Part shown: piece after piece, positions 34,195 to 44,000 of the stretch
Layout: the number at the start of each line of letters is the position of its first letter
Position numbering within the stretch: position 1 is the stretch's first letter
Source of the DNA: Armatimonadota bacterium
Lineage (GTDB): Bacteria; Armatimonadota; Fimbriimonadia; Fimbriimonadales; Fimbriimonadaceae
Length of the DNA: 64,000 nt
Direction: 5' to 3'
Assembly (NCBI GenBank): GCA_018268315.1
Contig: JAFDWU010000002.1
Span: 473,153-537,152, forward strand
Notes under the pieces: model-generated
What the model saw: only the letters and a program-made list of their open reading frames with translations
Told to the model about the DNA's origin: nothing
Database searches by the model: none
Position numbers and translations under genes: made by a program

Positions 34195-34785
34195 TTAGAA
34201 CAACCACTCCAAGATTCGAGAGAAGATGCCCCGCCGCTGCTGGTTCGCAATCTGGCCCTTGGCATCCACCTTGATTTCTGCGTTCGCAATGTTGGAGCTA
34301 AGAACCGTGTTGTCGGAGCGGATATCGTCCTGGCGGACGAGGCCGGTGATCAAGAGATTCTGGTTCTCCTTATTCACCCGCACCCAGCGAACGCCTTCGA
34401 TCATGAGCACGCCGTTCGGCATCACCTTCTTCACCGTCACCGTCATTTGAGCGGTTAGATTGCCGGTTTGGGTGCTGCTCCCATCGCCCTTATAGCTGCT
34501 GGAGTTATCTAGGCCAAGCGACTTGAAGAAATTTGTGAGCACCGGCACATTGATGTTGCCAATGTCGGTCTTCTCAGTTCGGCTTGTGCTGGTGGTCGCG
34601 CTGAAGTTTGCCGACGAGCTTTCATTGATGATCACCGTCAGCAGATCGCCCTCATGTTTAGCAACGCGATCGAGCAGCGGATTCGTATAGCAGTGCTTGG
34701 GCCACAACGAGCCGGGGTTGTTGTCGTCAGCCTGCGCAAGCAGCACAGACGGCGTCACAGCTAAGAGTAGAAGCAGTTTCTTCAT
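34195..34785 (-). CDS. flgH: Flagellar L-ring protein
   Basis: This 196-residue protein has a signal peptide (about 1-18), and the family pattern 'GDLLTVIINESSSANFSATT', 'MTVTVKKVMPNGVLMIEG' and 'ITGLVRQDDIRSDNTVLSSNIANAEIKVDAKG'. The usual lipobox cysteine at the signal cleavage site is not evident (VLLAQA instead), so this FlgH may not be lipidated. It indicates an outer membrane. It overlaps flgA by four bases. Confidence 0.94.
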   Translation of the reverse strand: MKKLLLLLAVTPSVLLAQADDNNPGSLWPKHCYTNPLLDRVAKHEGDLLTVIINESSSANFSATTSTSRTEKTDIGNINVPVLTNFFKSLGLDNSSSYKGDGSSTQTGNLTAQMTVTVKKVMPNGVLMIEGVRWVRVNKENQNLLITGLVRQDDIRSDNTVLSSNIANAEIKVDAKGQIANQQRRGIFSRILEWLF

Positions 34786-35963
34786 AGTTGAACCTCAACA
34801 ATGCCGACGGCAACGAGCTTGCCCTGCAAGGTGGCGCCGGTATCGGTGGTAACGGAAACGGGTTGTCCGACGAAGGCGTTGTTGCGGGCGTGCCCGCCAA
34901 TCTCAACCGCCGCGCCGTTAAGCTTGATGAGAACCTTCACGATCTCACCGGACTGGACCTTGCCCGCCGCGGAATCGAAGGTGAGGACGACAAATCGAGA
35001 GTTGAAGCGTTTGCCGTCGACCAGCACGGCAACGCCGGCATTGACGCCGTTCGCTGTCTGGTTCAGGTTGTCAATCTCAAAAGTTGCGTTGCCCTTCGGC
35101 GCTTGGAAATCGGGCGTCGATCGCGGCTCGATGAGAGGGGCTTTTATGTTGAATCGCTTCTTTGCCTCCTCGCGAACAAGATCAACGAACTTGGCGGCAG
35201 GGATAACCTGACAGTCGCGCTTAACCTCGACCGAAGGCGGCATCTGGATGGAAATCTTATCGGTGGTGAATCCTGCCGCTCGCAGGCGAGCATAGACCCA
35301 GTTCTGGCCGAGCCGGCGGGCTACTCCAACTGCGGGAACGTCGCCCAAATCGATTGGGCCGAACGCCTTTGCGTGAGGACCGGATATATCCGCGATATCA
35401 GCGATGGTGATCCGATCGCCATCCATCGTCGTAGTCGCGTGAAATACGATCTGATCCTGGCTTGACGGCGCGATAACTGTCTTGACTTCAGTTTTCGCAG
35501 GGGCTTGCTTAACCGGTTCAGGTTTCTTGACAGGCTTGGTCACGGTGACCATCGGCAAGTTAGCCTTCGGCGATTCCGGCGCAGCCTGCAAGTTATCGAT
35601 CCAACCGGCGGTTTCGCTAGGGTAAGCGAGATTCGGACGATCCTGAGCAGCAAACAGTCCTGAACCAAGCGGCTGCAAGGAACTGCTGTTGAACTGCGCA
35701 AGGACAATGCGGCCAACGGTGACCTCGTCTTCCTTCACATCGCCGTTCTTCTCAATCTTCACGTGCGACAGATTGCTGCACGTAACTTCAGGAAAGAAGA
35801 TCGAGCCCTTCTGCCCGCCCAGCCGGTGGTCGATCACCTGGAGGGAAAGGTTCTTGGCGAACACGATCCTCCCCGCTTGGAGCAAACGGAAGTAGCCCGG
35901 TCCCGCCACCGTGAGTTCACGCGGTGACGTTGCGGTAAGTAGAAGAAGAGCGAAAGTAGTCAT
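34782..35963 (-). CDS. flgA: P-ring assembly chaperone FlgA fused to a rod-protein-like domain
   Basis: At 393 residues this protein is well above usual FlgA length. Residues about 165-393 form a normal FlgA: ITIADIADISG, 'RRLGQNWVYARLRAAG', the SAF-type strands, and the end 'FVGQPVSVTTDTGATLQGK'. Residues about 14-122 instead read like the D1 domain of FlgG/FlgF: PRELTVAGPGYFRLL (compare PTDLAIQGQGYFQVQ in the flgG product next door) and VTVGRIVLAQFNSSSLQPLG with SGLFAAQ (compare TTIGQITIATFSNPAGLTRLG with HNLYAAG). A Lys/Pro linker (131-160) joins the two. The D0 helices of rod proteins are absent, so it should not polymerise. The short hydrophobic N-terminus suggests export. It is coupled to flgG (TAATG overlap) and flgH. 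Confidence 0.85.
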   Translation of the reverse strand: MTTFALLLLTATSPRELTVAGPGYFRLLQAGRIVFAKNLSLQVIDHRLGGQKGSIFFPEVTCSNLSHVKIEKNGDVKEDEVTVGRIVLAQFNSSSLQPLGSGLFAAQDRPNLAYPSETAGWIDNLQAAPESPKANLPMVTVTKPVKKPEPVKQAPAKTEVKTVIAPSSQDQIVFHATTTMDGDRITIADIADISGPHAKAFGPIDLGDVPAVGVARRLGQNWVYARLRAAGFTTDKISIQMPPSVEVKRDCQVIPAAKFVDLVREEAKKRFNIKAPLIEPRSTPDFQAPKGNATFEIDNLNQTANGVNAGVAVLVDGKRFNSRFVVLTFDSAAGKVQSGEIVKVLIKLNGAAVEIGGHARNNAFVGQPVSVTTDTGATLQGKLVAVGIVEVQL

Positions 35964-36751
35964 TAGCGCTTGAGCTGGCCCACGGTCTGCAGCATTTCGT
36001 CTGCGGTCTGAATGGCCTTAGAGTTAACTTCGTAGGCTCGCTGAGCCACGATCATCTTCACCATTTCCTCAACGACCTGAACGTTCGAACCTTCCACGAA
36101 ACCGGCTTCGACAGAGCCGAATCCGGTTGAACCAGGGTTGCCCACTTGAGGATCACCGCTTGCACCGCCAGCGGCATACAAGTTGTGACCAAGTCGGGTG
36201 AGGCCAGCGGGGTTCGAGAAAGTGGCAATCGTAATCTGCCCGATAGTAGTCGGTGAAGACTGCCCGGGAAGCACTGCCGTCACCAAACCGCTGCCGCTAA
36301 TGCTGACTGCAGTTGAACCGGCGGGAATCTGTATCGAAGGGATGACTTGGTAGCCATCGTTGGTAACGACCTGTCCCGTTGAATCCAGCTTGAAGCTTCC
36401 GTCTCGCGTGTAGCCGGTTGAGCCATCTGGCATCTGAACTTGGAAATAGCCCTGACCCTGGATCGCAAGATCGGTGGGGTTGCCGGTCGATGTGAGCGGT
36501 CCCTGACCCTCGAATGCAGAGTTCACCGCAAACTTCGAACCGAGGCCGATTTGCACTGCGATCGGGCTTGAGGACGAAGCACCGGTACTGGCGCCAGAGG
36601 CGCGAACGGTCTGATAAACGATATCCTGAAACTCAGCGCGCTGAGCCTTGAAACCGTTGGTGTTTACGTTCGCCAGGTTGTTCGAAATCGTATCTAGGTT
36701 CTGCTGCTGAGAAATCATTCCCGTGGCAGCAGTGGTTAAACTGCGCATCAT
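35963..36751 (-). CDS. flgG: Flagellar distal rod protein
   Basis: This 262-residue rod protein has the N-terminal D0 helix with SNNLANVNTNGFKAQRAEF, a D1 domain with DLAIQGQGYFQVQMPDGST, and the C-terminal VEGSNVQVVEEMVKMIVAQRAYEVNSKAI signature. Length and motifs fit FlgG precisely. Stop codon overlaps the flgA start (TAATG), giving coupled translation. Confidence 0.95.
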   Translation of the reverse strand: MMRSLTTAATGMISQQQNLDTISNNLANVNTNGFKAQRAEFQDIVYQTVRASGASTGASSSSPIAVQIGLGSKFAVNSAFEGQGPLTSTGNPTDLAIQGQGYFQVQMPDGSTGYTRDGSFKLDSTGQVVTNDGYQVIPSIQIPAGSTAVSISGSGLVTAVLPGQSSPTTIGQITIATFSNPAGLTRLGHNLYAAGGASGDPQVGNPGSTGFGSVEAGFVEGSNVQVVEEMVKMIVAQRAYEVNSKAIQTADEMLQTVGQLKR

Positions 36752-36868
36752 AAGGCGGCCAAACTCCTATTTGTTCGTGGCCCATCCCTGCACCGCTTAC
36801 GCTCGCCTTATCCATGGCGGAGCTTGCTTCCTAGCCCTTGCGAGCGTCGGTCCGGCAATTAATAGCGG

Positions 36869-37594
36869 TTACTGGTTGAGGCTTTGGATCAGTCGTTGCG
36901 AGAGATCGTCCTGTTGCTGGATCGACTTCTGCGCGAGTTCAAATTGTCGGTTCAAAGTGATGAGTTCCACCATTGAACTTACGGCGTTGACGTTAGAGCC
37001 TTCGAGCGCGCCAGGCGTAACCGTTGCTCCGGTAGAAGGCGCGGCGTTCGAGCTTGTATAAAGGTTCTGCCCTTCTTTGATGAAGGATCCCGTGTATATG
37101 CCAAGGGTGCCGACCACTTTGTCGTCGGCAGTGATCGCCCCGGTAGGGTCGATCTTGATCTTCGCATTCGGTGAAAGTGTGATGGGCTGCCCGCTGCTAT
37201 CCAGCACGGCGTCTCCAGAGTTGTTTACAAGCTGCCCTGCTTGGCTAATTTGGAACGCGCCGTCACGGGTGTAGCGAGTACCGCCCGGGGTTGCTACCGA
37301 AAACATCGTGTTAGGATCATTCAGGGCGACGTCAAGCGAGCGCCCAGTCTGGTTGATCGAGCCTGCTTCGAAAGACGTGTACTGTCCGGCGGCGGCGGGG
37401 CCGTAGCCCACGGAGCCAATCGGCTTACCCTGGCCGGAATTTGCGGCAAGCTGCTGCTCAAGCGTATCGTTAAACGCCAGAGTATCTCGCTTAAAACCGG
37501 TGGTTGAAACGTTCGCCAAATTGTTGGCGGTAACGTCCATCCACTGTTCCATCGAGGTCATCCCCGATGCTGCGGCATAAATTCCACGGTTCAT
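36869..37594 (-). CDS. flgF: Flagellar proximal rod protein
   Basis: This 241-residue FlgF/FlgG-family protein has NRGIYAAASGMTSMEQWMDV, NNLANVSTTGFKRDTLAF and a C-terminal 'LEGSNVNAVSSMVELITLNRQFELAQ' segment. It is shorter and more divergent than FlgG and precedes flgG, so FlgF is the better name. GGTGGG is just upstream of the ATG. It is the first gene in the flagellar run; the 117-base gap to flgG holds no gene. Confidence 0.9.
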   Translation of the reverse strand: MNRGIYAAASGMTSMEQWMDVTANNLANVSTTGFKRDTLAFNDTLEQQLAANSGQGKPIGSVGYGPAAAGQYTSFEAGSINQTGRSLDVALNDPNTMFSVATPGGTRYTRDGAFQISQAGQLVNNSGDAVLDSSGQPITLSPNAKIKIDPTGAITADDKVVGTLGIYTGSFIKEGQNLYTSSNAAPSTGATVTPGALEGSNVNAVSSMVELITLNRQFELAQKSIQQQDDLSQRLIQSLNQ

Positions 37595-37631
37595 CCCACC
37601 ATGTGAATCGGCAGGAAGAATTACTAGGTTT

Positions 37632-37670
37632 AGGGTCCAAACCTCGCAATCGACTTGAGGTTTGGACCCT
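37632..37670 (-). terminator. Terminator hairpin of the first tricorn-type protease gene
   Basis: AGGGTCCAAACCTC pairs perfectly with GAGGTTTGGACCCT (14 bp) around an 11-base loop, starting 12 bases past the protease stop on the minus strand. No long T-run follows. Confidence 0.6.
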
Positions 37671-37681
37671 TTGAAGCTGAA

Positions 37682-40600
37682 TTACTTGCCAACGTGGGGA
37701 TATGCGGGAATCTTAATCTTCCTCGGCCCCTGCTTTTGCAACTGATCCAGCAGATACTTGACCGCTTGCTCCAGCTGCGGGTCCTGACCCTTTGCGATGA
37801 GGTCTGGGCGGGCGTCAACATCAATGTCGGGATCAATGCCTTTATTCTCGGCAATCCACTCACCAGATCGGAAGTCAAACGTTCCGAATTGAGGGGATGT
37901 AATTTGTCCGCCATCAATGAGGTTGAGCACAAAGAAGTAGCCCATTAGCCCGCCCCACGTTCGCTTACCCAGCAGCGGCCCCAGTTTATTCTCGCGGAAC
38001 AACCAAGGAAACATGTCGCCACCGGAGCCAGCGAACCCATTGATCAGCATCACCTTGGGTCCAGGAATTTCAAATCGAGGGACGGTGCTGATTGCGGAGT
38101 TTCGATATTCAAGGCCAGAGAACGACTGCCGCTGAAGCTTCTCTATGAAGAAAGATGGGAAGAATCCTCCTCCGTTGAAACGCTCATCCACAACAATCGC
38201 TTCCTTTCCTGATTGAGAATAGAGGGCCTTTGTGAATTCAACAATGCCCTCCTGAGCCGTATTTGGGACGTGCATATAGGCAAGACGCCCACCCGAAAGC
38301 TTATCAACCAACTTGCGATTTGCTTCGATCCACTCCGCGTACCTTACCGTTGCCTCGCTGCCTATCGGCTTGACGACAACTTTTCTTGCTCCCTCAATGC
38401 TTGGCTTATCATTGATTGTCAAAGTAACGTATTGACCAACCTTGCCCATAAGAAGCAGCCCCGGTGGATTCATTCGAGTTACCGGTTTCCCATCGATAGC
38501 AAGCAAGTATTCGCCGTCCCTCACGTTGATTCCGATCTGGCCCAATGGACCGCGATGCTGTTCGTCGTCGCCAAATCCGCGGTAGATCTTGCTTAACTGA
38601 GCGGTATCTCCATTCCAGGTGATATCGACCCCCAACTGCCCAACAGGCACAGGATTCAGTAGCGAGCCGTATTCCTTTGCTGGTGCGGGATAGACATAAG
38701 CGTGACCGGTCCCAAGCTCGCCCTGGAGCATGCCCATGACATAGTCTAAGTCCGAGCGGTGACCAACTTGAGGAAGGAGCGCCGCGTAGTTGTCGCCCAT
38801 CGCCTTCCAATCGATTCCAAGCATGTTCTTGTCGTAATACTGGTCCTTCTCAAACCTCCATGCTTCCCAGTACATCTGCTTCCATTCGGCACGAGGATCG
38901 ACGGTTGTTGCCACTCCGCTTGTGTCCACTCGGCCTTCACTTGGTGTGATATTCGGATGGATATCGGTTACGCAAAGAGCATTAGATGGAGTCACATAGG
39001 CGACCTTTGTCGCGCCGGGATTCATGCTGAATTGCTCGCTTGCGGGCATGATCGTTGTTGATTGGCGCGTGGCAAAGTCGAACTTCGTGAGCATGCCATT
39101 TGCCACATAGAACACGGCATTGTTCCCGCCGATTGCTTGCCCATACTGCCCGGCAGGCATTGGCAGAACCGCTATGCGTTGCTGAATGCCATCAAGGTCG
39201 ACCCGCCCATCTTTTGTCGTCGTTGCCTTGGATTCAGGGGCGCCCGCTTCATCTTCTATCGGCGGCTCAAGAGGGTTCTTGGTGTCGCCTGTAAGCGCCA
39301 TCACGTAAATGCGCTCACCAAGCGAAGTGGTTGTAATTTGTATGTCCGCGCTAAGCTCCGGTTGCACGGTTCGAGCCGACACAAAGTACAGATATTTGCC
39401 GTTCTGGTCGAATGACACTCCACCGTCGGCAAAGTAACCCTCACTTACTTGGTTCAGCTTACGGCCGACAACGTCGTATAGGTAGATAATGGACTTGGTG
39501 CTGTTAACTGAAGCAGTTATTGCGATCCACTTGCTATCTGGCGAAATATCCAGCGCACCGTAGCCGAACTCCGTCTTCATCACCTCGGTTTCAGCGCCGG
39601 TCTTTGAATCAACTAGGAGGAGCCTCTGGTTCGTATCCTGAACCAAGAAAGACTTCCCGTCTGGCGACCAAATGAGACTTGTAATCGACCCGCCATCGTG
39701 GCTCGAAACCCTTCGCGCCTCTCCTCCTGTAGCAGGGATAACATAGATCTGATCTGAGCCTGACTCATCGGAAATAAAGGCCAGTTCCTTCCCGTCCGCA
39801 GACCACTGCACCGATTTTGCGCGCGCGCTAGGGTGGGAATACAAAACCTTCGTCTCGCCCGACTTGGCAGGAATAGAGAAGATAATTCCGCGCGCTATAC
39901 CGGCAACTCTAGTTCCACTTGGGGAGATCGATATTGAGGAGAGTTCCTCGCCCATGCGGCGGTAATAGGGCCGCGCCGTCACGTCGTCGGTTGCAATCTT
40001 TGGCGCAAGCTCGCTGATTACTCCGGTTCCAATGGAGAATGCGTAAAGACCGCCATTGCGCTCATAAACGATTTGCTTCCCGTCGGTTTGCGCCCACTTC
40101 ATGTCGTGGTCGCTGAAATTCGTCAACTGAGACGTCTTGTTGCTGGAAGAGTCGTACTTGAACAGATTGACGGTGCCGAGATTCTTGTCGCTAAGGTAGT
40201 AAATATCGTTGCCAATCCACATTGGCCGCCAGGCGTTTTCGCGGCCATGGTCCAGCTCCCGATAAGCATTGTTCTTAAGATCGTAGATTGAGATAACACC
40301 CTGGCTCCCGCCACGATAGCGCCTCCAGTTGAACCTGTCACTGGTTTGTCGGCAATAGGCCACCTTCTGTCCATCAGGCGAATACGATCCCTCGCCAAAC
40401 TCCTGGATCGCGGTCGGCTGACCGCCACCGACTTGCGGATCGATCGTCCAAAGCACCGCCTTCCGGGGAGTAAAGCTGCCGTGAGTCGTTCGGTAGGCGA
40501 TCTTTCCATCCGGAGTCCAGCCCGCAACTTCATCCACTTCAGGATCGAAGGTCACTCTTCTAGGCTCCCCACCCTCGGCGGGCATAACGTACACGTTCTG

Positions 40601-40861
40601 AGGGCCATCATACGAAGCAGTGAACGCGAGCCACTTTCCATCTGGAGAGAAATGGGGGAAAGCTACTATTCCAGCACGGCTCGTCAACCTTCGGGCCATC
40701 CCGTCGCCGCTAATATCGGACGTCCACAAGTCGCCCGCATAGACAAAAACAAGCTGGTTTCCGCTCACGGCAGGGTGGCGAAGCAGCTTCAAAGTGCCGG
40801 CTTGGCTAAGGGCTGACGCAACGACGAAGAGGCTGGCGAGGCTAAAAGTTCTCAGGTTCAA
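37682..40861 (-). CDS. Exported tricorn-type S41 protease, paralog A
   Basis: This 1059-residue protein has a signal peptide (ending ALSQAG), an N-terminal beta-propeller of 'W/FSPDGKWLAFTA' blades, a second propeller, a short PDZ (GPLGQIGINVRDGEYLLAIDG) and a C-terminal S41 core with Ser946 in AGSGGDMFPW, His720 in GTGHAYV, and ENKGIDPDIDVDA. These match the tricorn layout and Ser/His catalytic set. The residue before His720 is Gly where tricorns have Ser. The TTG start at 40861 is chosen because GGAGG lies nine bases upstream and because it aligns with the start of paralog B; a TTG six codons earlier lacks this. Exported tricorns probably degrade oligopeptides in the periplasm. Confidence 0.88.
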   Translation of the reverse strand: MNLRTFSLASLFVVASALSQAGTLKLLRHPAVSGNQLVFVYAGDLWTSDISGDGMARRLTSRAGIVAFPHFSPDGKWLAFTASYDGPQNVYVMPAEGGEPRRVTFDPEVDEVAGWTPDGKIAYRTTHGSFTPRKAVLWTIDPQVGGGQPTAIQEFGEGSYSPDGQKVAYCRQTSDRFNWRRYRGGSQGVISIYDLKNNAYRELDHGRENAWRPMWIGNDIYYLSDKNLGTVNLFKYDSSSNKTSQLTNFSDHDMKWAQTDGKQIVYERNGGLYAFSIGTGVISELAPKIATDDVTARPYYRRMGEELSSISISPSGTRVAGIARGIIFSIPAKSGETKVLYSHPSARAKSVQWSADGKELAFISDESGSDQIYVIPATGGEARRVSSHDGGSITSLIWSPDGKSFLVQDTNQRLLLVDSKTGAETEVMKTEFGYGALDISPDSKWIAITASVNSTKSIIYLYDVVGRKLNQVSEGYFADGGVSFDQNGKYLYFVSARTVQPELSADIQITTTSLGERIYVMALTGDTKNPLEPPIEDEAGAPESKATTTKDGRVDLDGIQQRIAVLPMPAGQYGQAIGGNNAVFYVANGMLTKFDFATRQSTTIMPASEQFSMNPGATKVAYVTPSNALCVTDIHPNITPSEGRVDTSGVATTVDPRAEWKQMYWEAWRFEKDQYYDKNMLGIDWKAMGDNYAALLPQVGHRSDLDYVMGMLQGELGTGHAYVYPAPAKEYGSLLNPVPVGQLGVDITWNGDTAQLSKIYRGFGDDEQHRGPLGQIGINVRDGEYLLAIDGKPVTRMNPPGLLLMGKVGQYVTLTINDKPSIEGARKVVVKPIGSEATVRYAEWIEANRKLVDKLSGGRLAYMHVPNTAQEGIVEFTKALYSQSGKEAIVVDERFNGGGFFPSFFIEKLQRQSFSGLEYRNSAISTVPRFEIPGPKVMLINGFAGSGGDMFPWLFRENKLGPLLGKRTWGGLMGYFFVLNLIDGGQITSPQFGTFDFRSGEWIAENKGIDPDIDVDARPDLIAKGQDPQLEQAVKYLLDQLQKQGPRKIKIPAYPHVGK

Positions 40862-40970
40862 ACGTAGGTTCCTCCACAAGGGTGAGACTCCACGTTACCA
40901 AACCGAATATGCGTCGATGGACCGAAGGCCCAGGCTCAGACCGACAGTTTGTGCGAACTTGCAAAGAGCA

Positions 40971-41004
40971 CTAGCCGTGCCGCGGTTTTCCGCAGCACGG
41001 CTAG
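40971..41004 (-). terminator. Terminator hairpin of the second tricorn-type protease gene
   Basis: CTAGCCGTGC-C-GCGG pairs with CCGC-A-GCACGGCTAG around a TTTT loop (14 pairs, one mismatch), 11 bases past the stop on the minus strand. It separates the two tandem protease genes. Confidence 0.6.
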
Positions 41005-41014
41005 GTCGACAATC

Positions 41015-44000
41015 TTACTTCCCGACTTTGGGGAATTTCGGCAAGATGAGCTTTCTCGTACCCTGTTTCTGCAACTGGTCGAGCAAATACTTAACCGCCT
41101 GCTCAAGCTGAGGGTCTTGACCCTTCGCCATCAAATCCGGCCGCGCATCCACATCGATATCCGGCTCAACGCCGTTGTTCTCCGCGATCCACTTGCCGGT
41201 TCGGAAGTCGAACAAACCAAACTCGGGCGCGGTGACGTTGCCACCATCGATCAGCTCAACTCCGCCGCTGATGCCAACAAGTCCGCCCCAAGTGCGCGTG
41301 CCCATCAGCGGTCCGAGCTTGTTCTCGCGGAACAGCCATGGGAACATATCGCCGCCAGACCCTGCGTATCCGTTGACAAGCATCACCTTCGGCCCAGGAA
41401 TCTGGAACTGAGGGGTGATGAACGGTCCGCTGTTGCGAACGACGGCGCCAGCTATCGCCTGGCGCTGAAGCTTCTCGATGAAGAAGGTGGGAATGTACCC
41501 ACCACCGTTGAATCGCTCGTCGACAATCAGAGCCTCTTTGTTCGGCTGGGAATAGTACGCCTTGGTGAATTCAACGATGCCTTCTTCAGCCGTGTCGGGC
41601 ACGTGCATGTAAGCGATCTTGCCGCCCGAAAGCTTATCTACAAGCTTGCGGTTGGTCTCAATCCAATCGGCATACCGCAGCTTCACTTCGCTTGCGATAG
41701 GCTTAACGACCACTTTGCGCGCGCCGTCCATGCTCGGCTTGCTGTTCACCGTAAGTGTTACCTGCCGGTCTGCTTTACCCAACAGCAGCGACTCCGGCGG
41801 GGTCACCCGAGTTACCGGGTTCCCATCGATTGCAAGCAGATACTCGCCATCCTTCACGTTTACGCCGAGTTCGCCGAGAGGGCCGCGAGTTGCTTCCTCA
41901 TAGCCGAATCCGTGCAGGATGTGGGCGAATTTCGCATGGTCGCCTTCCCACGCAAAATCAGCGCCAAGTTGGCCGATCGGAACCGGATTGGGAACAGGAG
42001 CGACCTCTCCGCCTGAAACGTACGCATGGCTAGTCCCAAGTTCGCCAATGAGCATGCCCAAGAGGTAGTTCAGGTCGGAGCGATGACGTACCTGGGGGAG
42101 CAAGGAAGCATAGTTATCGCCGATTGCCTTCCAGTCCATGCCAAGCATGTTCTTGTCGTAGAAGTGATCCTTCTCGTACCGCCAAGCTTCCCAGAACATC
42201 TGCTTCCACTCAGCGCGCGGATCAATCATCGCTGATACGCCGCCGGTATCAACCTTGCCTTCGCCAGGCGTGATGTTCGGATGAACGTCGGTCACGCACA
42301 GTTGCTTGCCAGGCGCGAGGTAAGCGATCTTTGTAAACGTGGGGTTGACGCTGATTTCCGGGCTTAACGGAATGATCGGCGTTGACTGCTTCGTCGCAAG
42401 ATCGAACTTCGTGATCGTGCCGTTGGAAACGTAGATGACGCCGTCCTTACCACCCAGTGTCTGCCCATATTCACCGGGAGGAATTGGCAATGCTGCCACT
42501 CGATCCTGGATTCCATCGAGATCAACCTTCATGTCCTTGCTCTTTGGTGGCTCAGCGGCAGGGGTGGCGGCAGGCGCGCTTGCTTCGTCATCCGCAGGAG
42601 GATTAAGCGGGTTGGTCGCGTCCTTGGCGAGCGGGATCATATAGATTCTCTCGCCGAGGGAATCGATGCTGATTTGCGGGTCCCCTCCACGCGTCGGGTG
42701 CACCGTTCTGGCCGACACGAAGTAGAGATACTTGCCGTTCTGGTCGAAGGATGCGCCTCCATCGGAGAAGTAGCCTTCGCTCACCTGAGTCAGCTTCTTG
42801 TTAGCGACATCGTAAAGGAAAATCGCGCTCTTTGAGCTATCGGTTGCCGCAGTGATGGCAATCCATTTGCTATCAGGCGAAATATCCGTAGGGCCGAATC
42901 CATAGTCAGTCTTCATCACCTCGGTCTCTGCCCCACTTGCGACATCAAGCAGAACAAGATGGTTCTGAATGTCCGAAATCAGGATCGATTTGCCGTCCGG
43001 TGACCACCCAAAGTTGTCAATCGCAGCCCCGGTGTGATTTGAGACCTTCTTGACGTCCCCTCCGTTTGGGGACATGGTGTGGATTTGGTATGACCCTGAC
43101 TCATCGGAAAGGAAGGCGACCTGCTTTCCATCGGGCGAGTACTGCACGTTCTTCGCTCGTGAGCCCGGATGCGAGTAGATAACCCTCGTCTCACCAGCCT
43201 TAGCAGGAATGCTAAAGATCATTCCGCGTGCCACCGCTGCCACTCGAGCGCCGCTTGGCGAAATTGCGAGCGCCGTTAGTTCATTCCCCATTCGACGGAA
43301 GTAAGGCCGTGCCGTCACTTCATCGCTGGCGACCTTTGGCGAAACTTCGGTTACGGCTCCGGAACCGATTGCGTAAGTGTAAACACCACCATTGCGCTCG
43401 AATACGATGTTCTGACCATCAGTTTGCGCCCACTTCATGTCATGGTCGTTGAAGTTTGTAAGCTGCTTCGTCTGCCCATTCGACGAATCGAACTTGTAGA
43501 GGTTTACTGTGTTTAGGCTCTTATCGCTGAGGTAGTAGATATCTTTGCCAACCCACATCGGTCGCCAAGAATTCTCGCGCTCATGGTTGAGTTCGTGGTA
43601 AGTGTTGTTCTTCAGATCGTAGATGGAGATCACACCCTGGCTGCCGCCTCGATACCTGCGCCAGTTGAAGCGATCGCTGAGCTGCCGGTTGTAGGCAACC
43701 CTGCTGCCATCCGGTGAGAACGAACCTTCGCCAAATTCGATGATCGAAGTGGGTTGAGCGCCGCCAACCTTGGGATCGATCGTCCACAGTCTCGCCTGGC
43801 GGTTCGTGAAGCTGCCGTGAATCGATCGGTAAGCAATCTTCCCGTCCGGCGTCCACCCTGCCACCTCATCAGGCTCTGGATCAAAGGTAACCCTGCGCGG
43901 CTCGCCGCCTTCAGCGGGCATTACATAAACGTTTTGGGCGCCATCGTAGGCAGCCGTGAATGCCAGCCACTTTCCATCCGGCGAAAACCTCGGGTAAGCG

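Noticed and set aside
40949-42016. 355-residue plus-strand frame antisense to tricorn paralog B
   Set aside because: It has no motif or start signal; the minus-strand protease is unambiguous.
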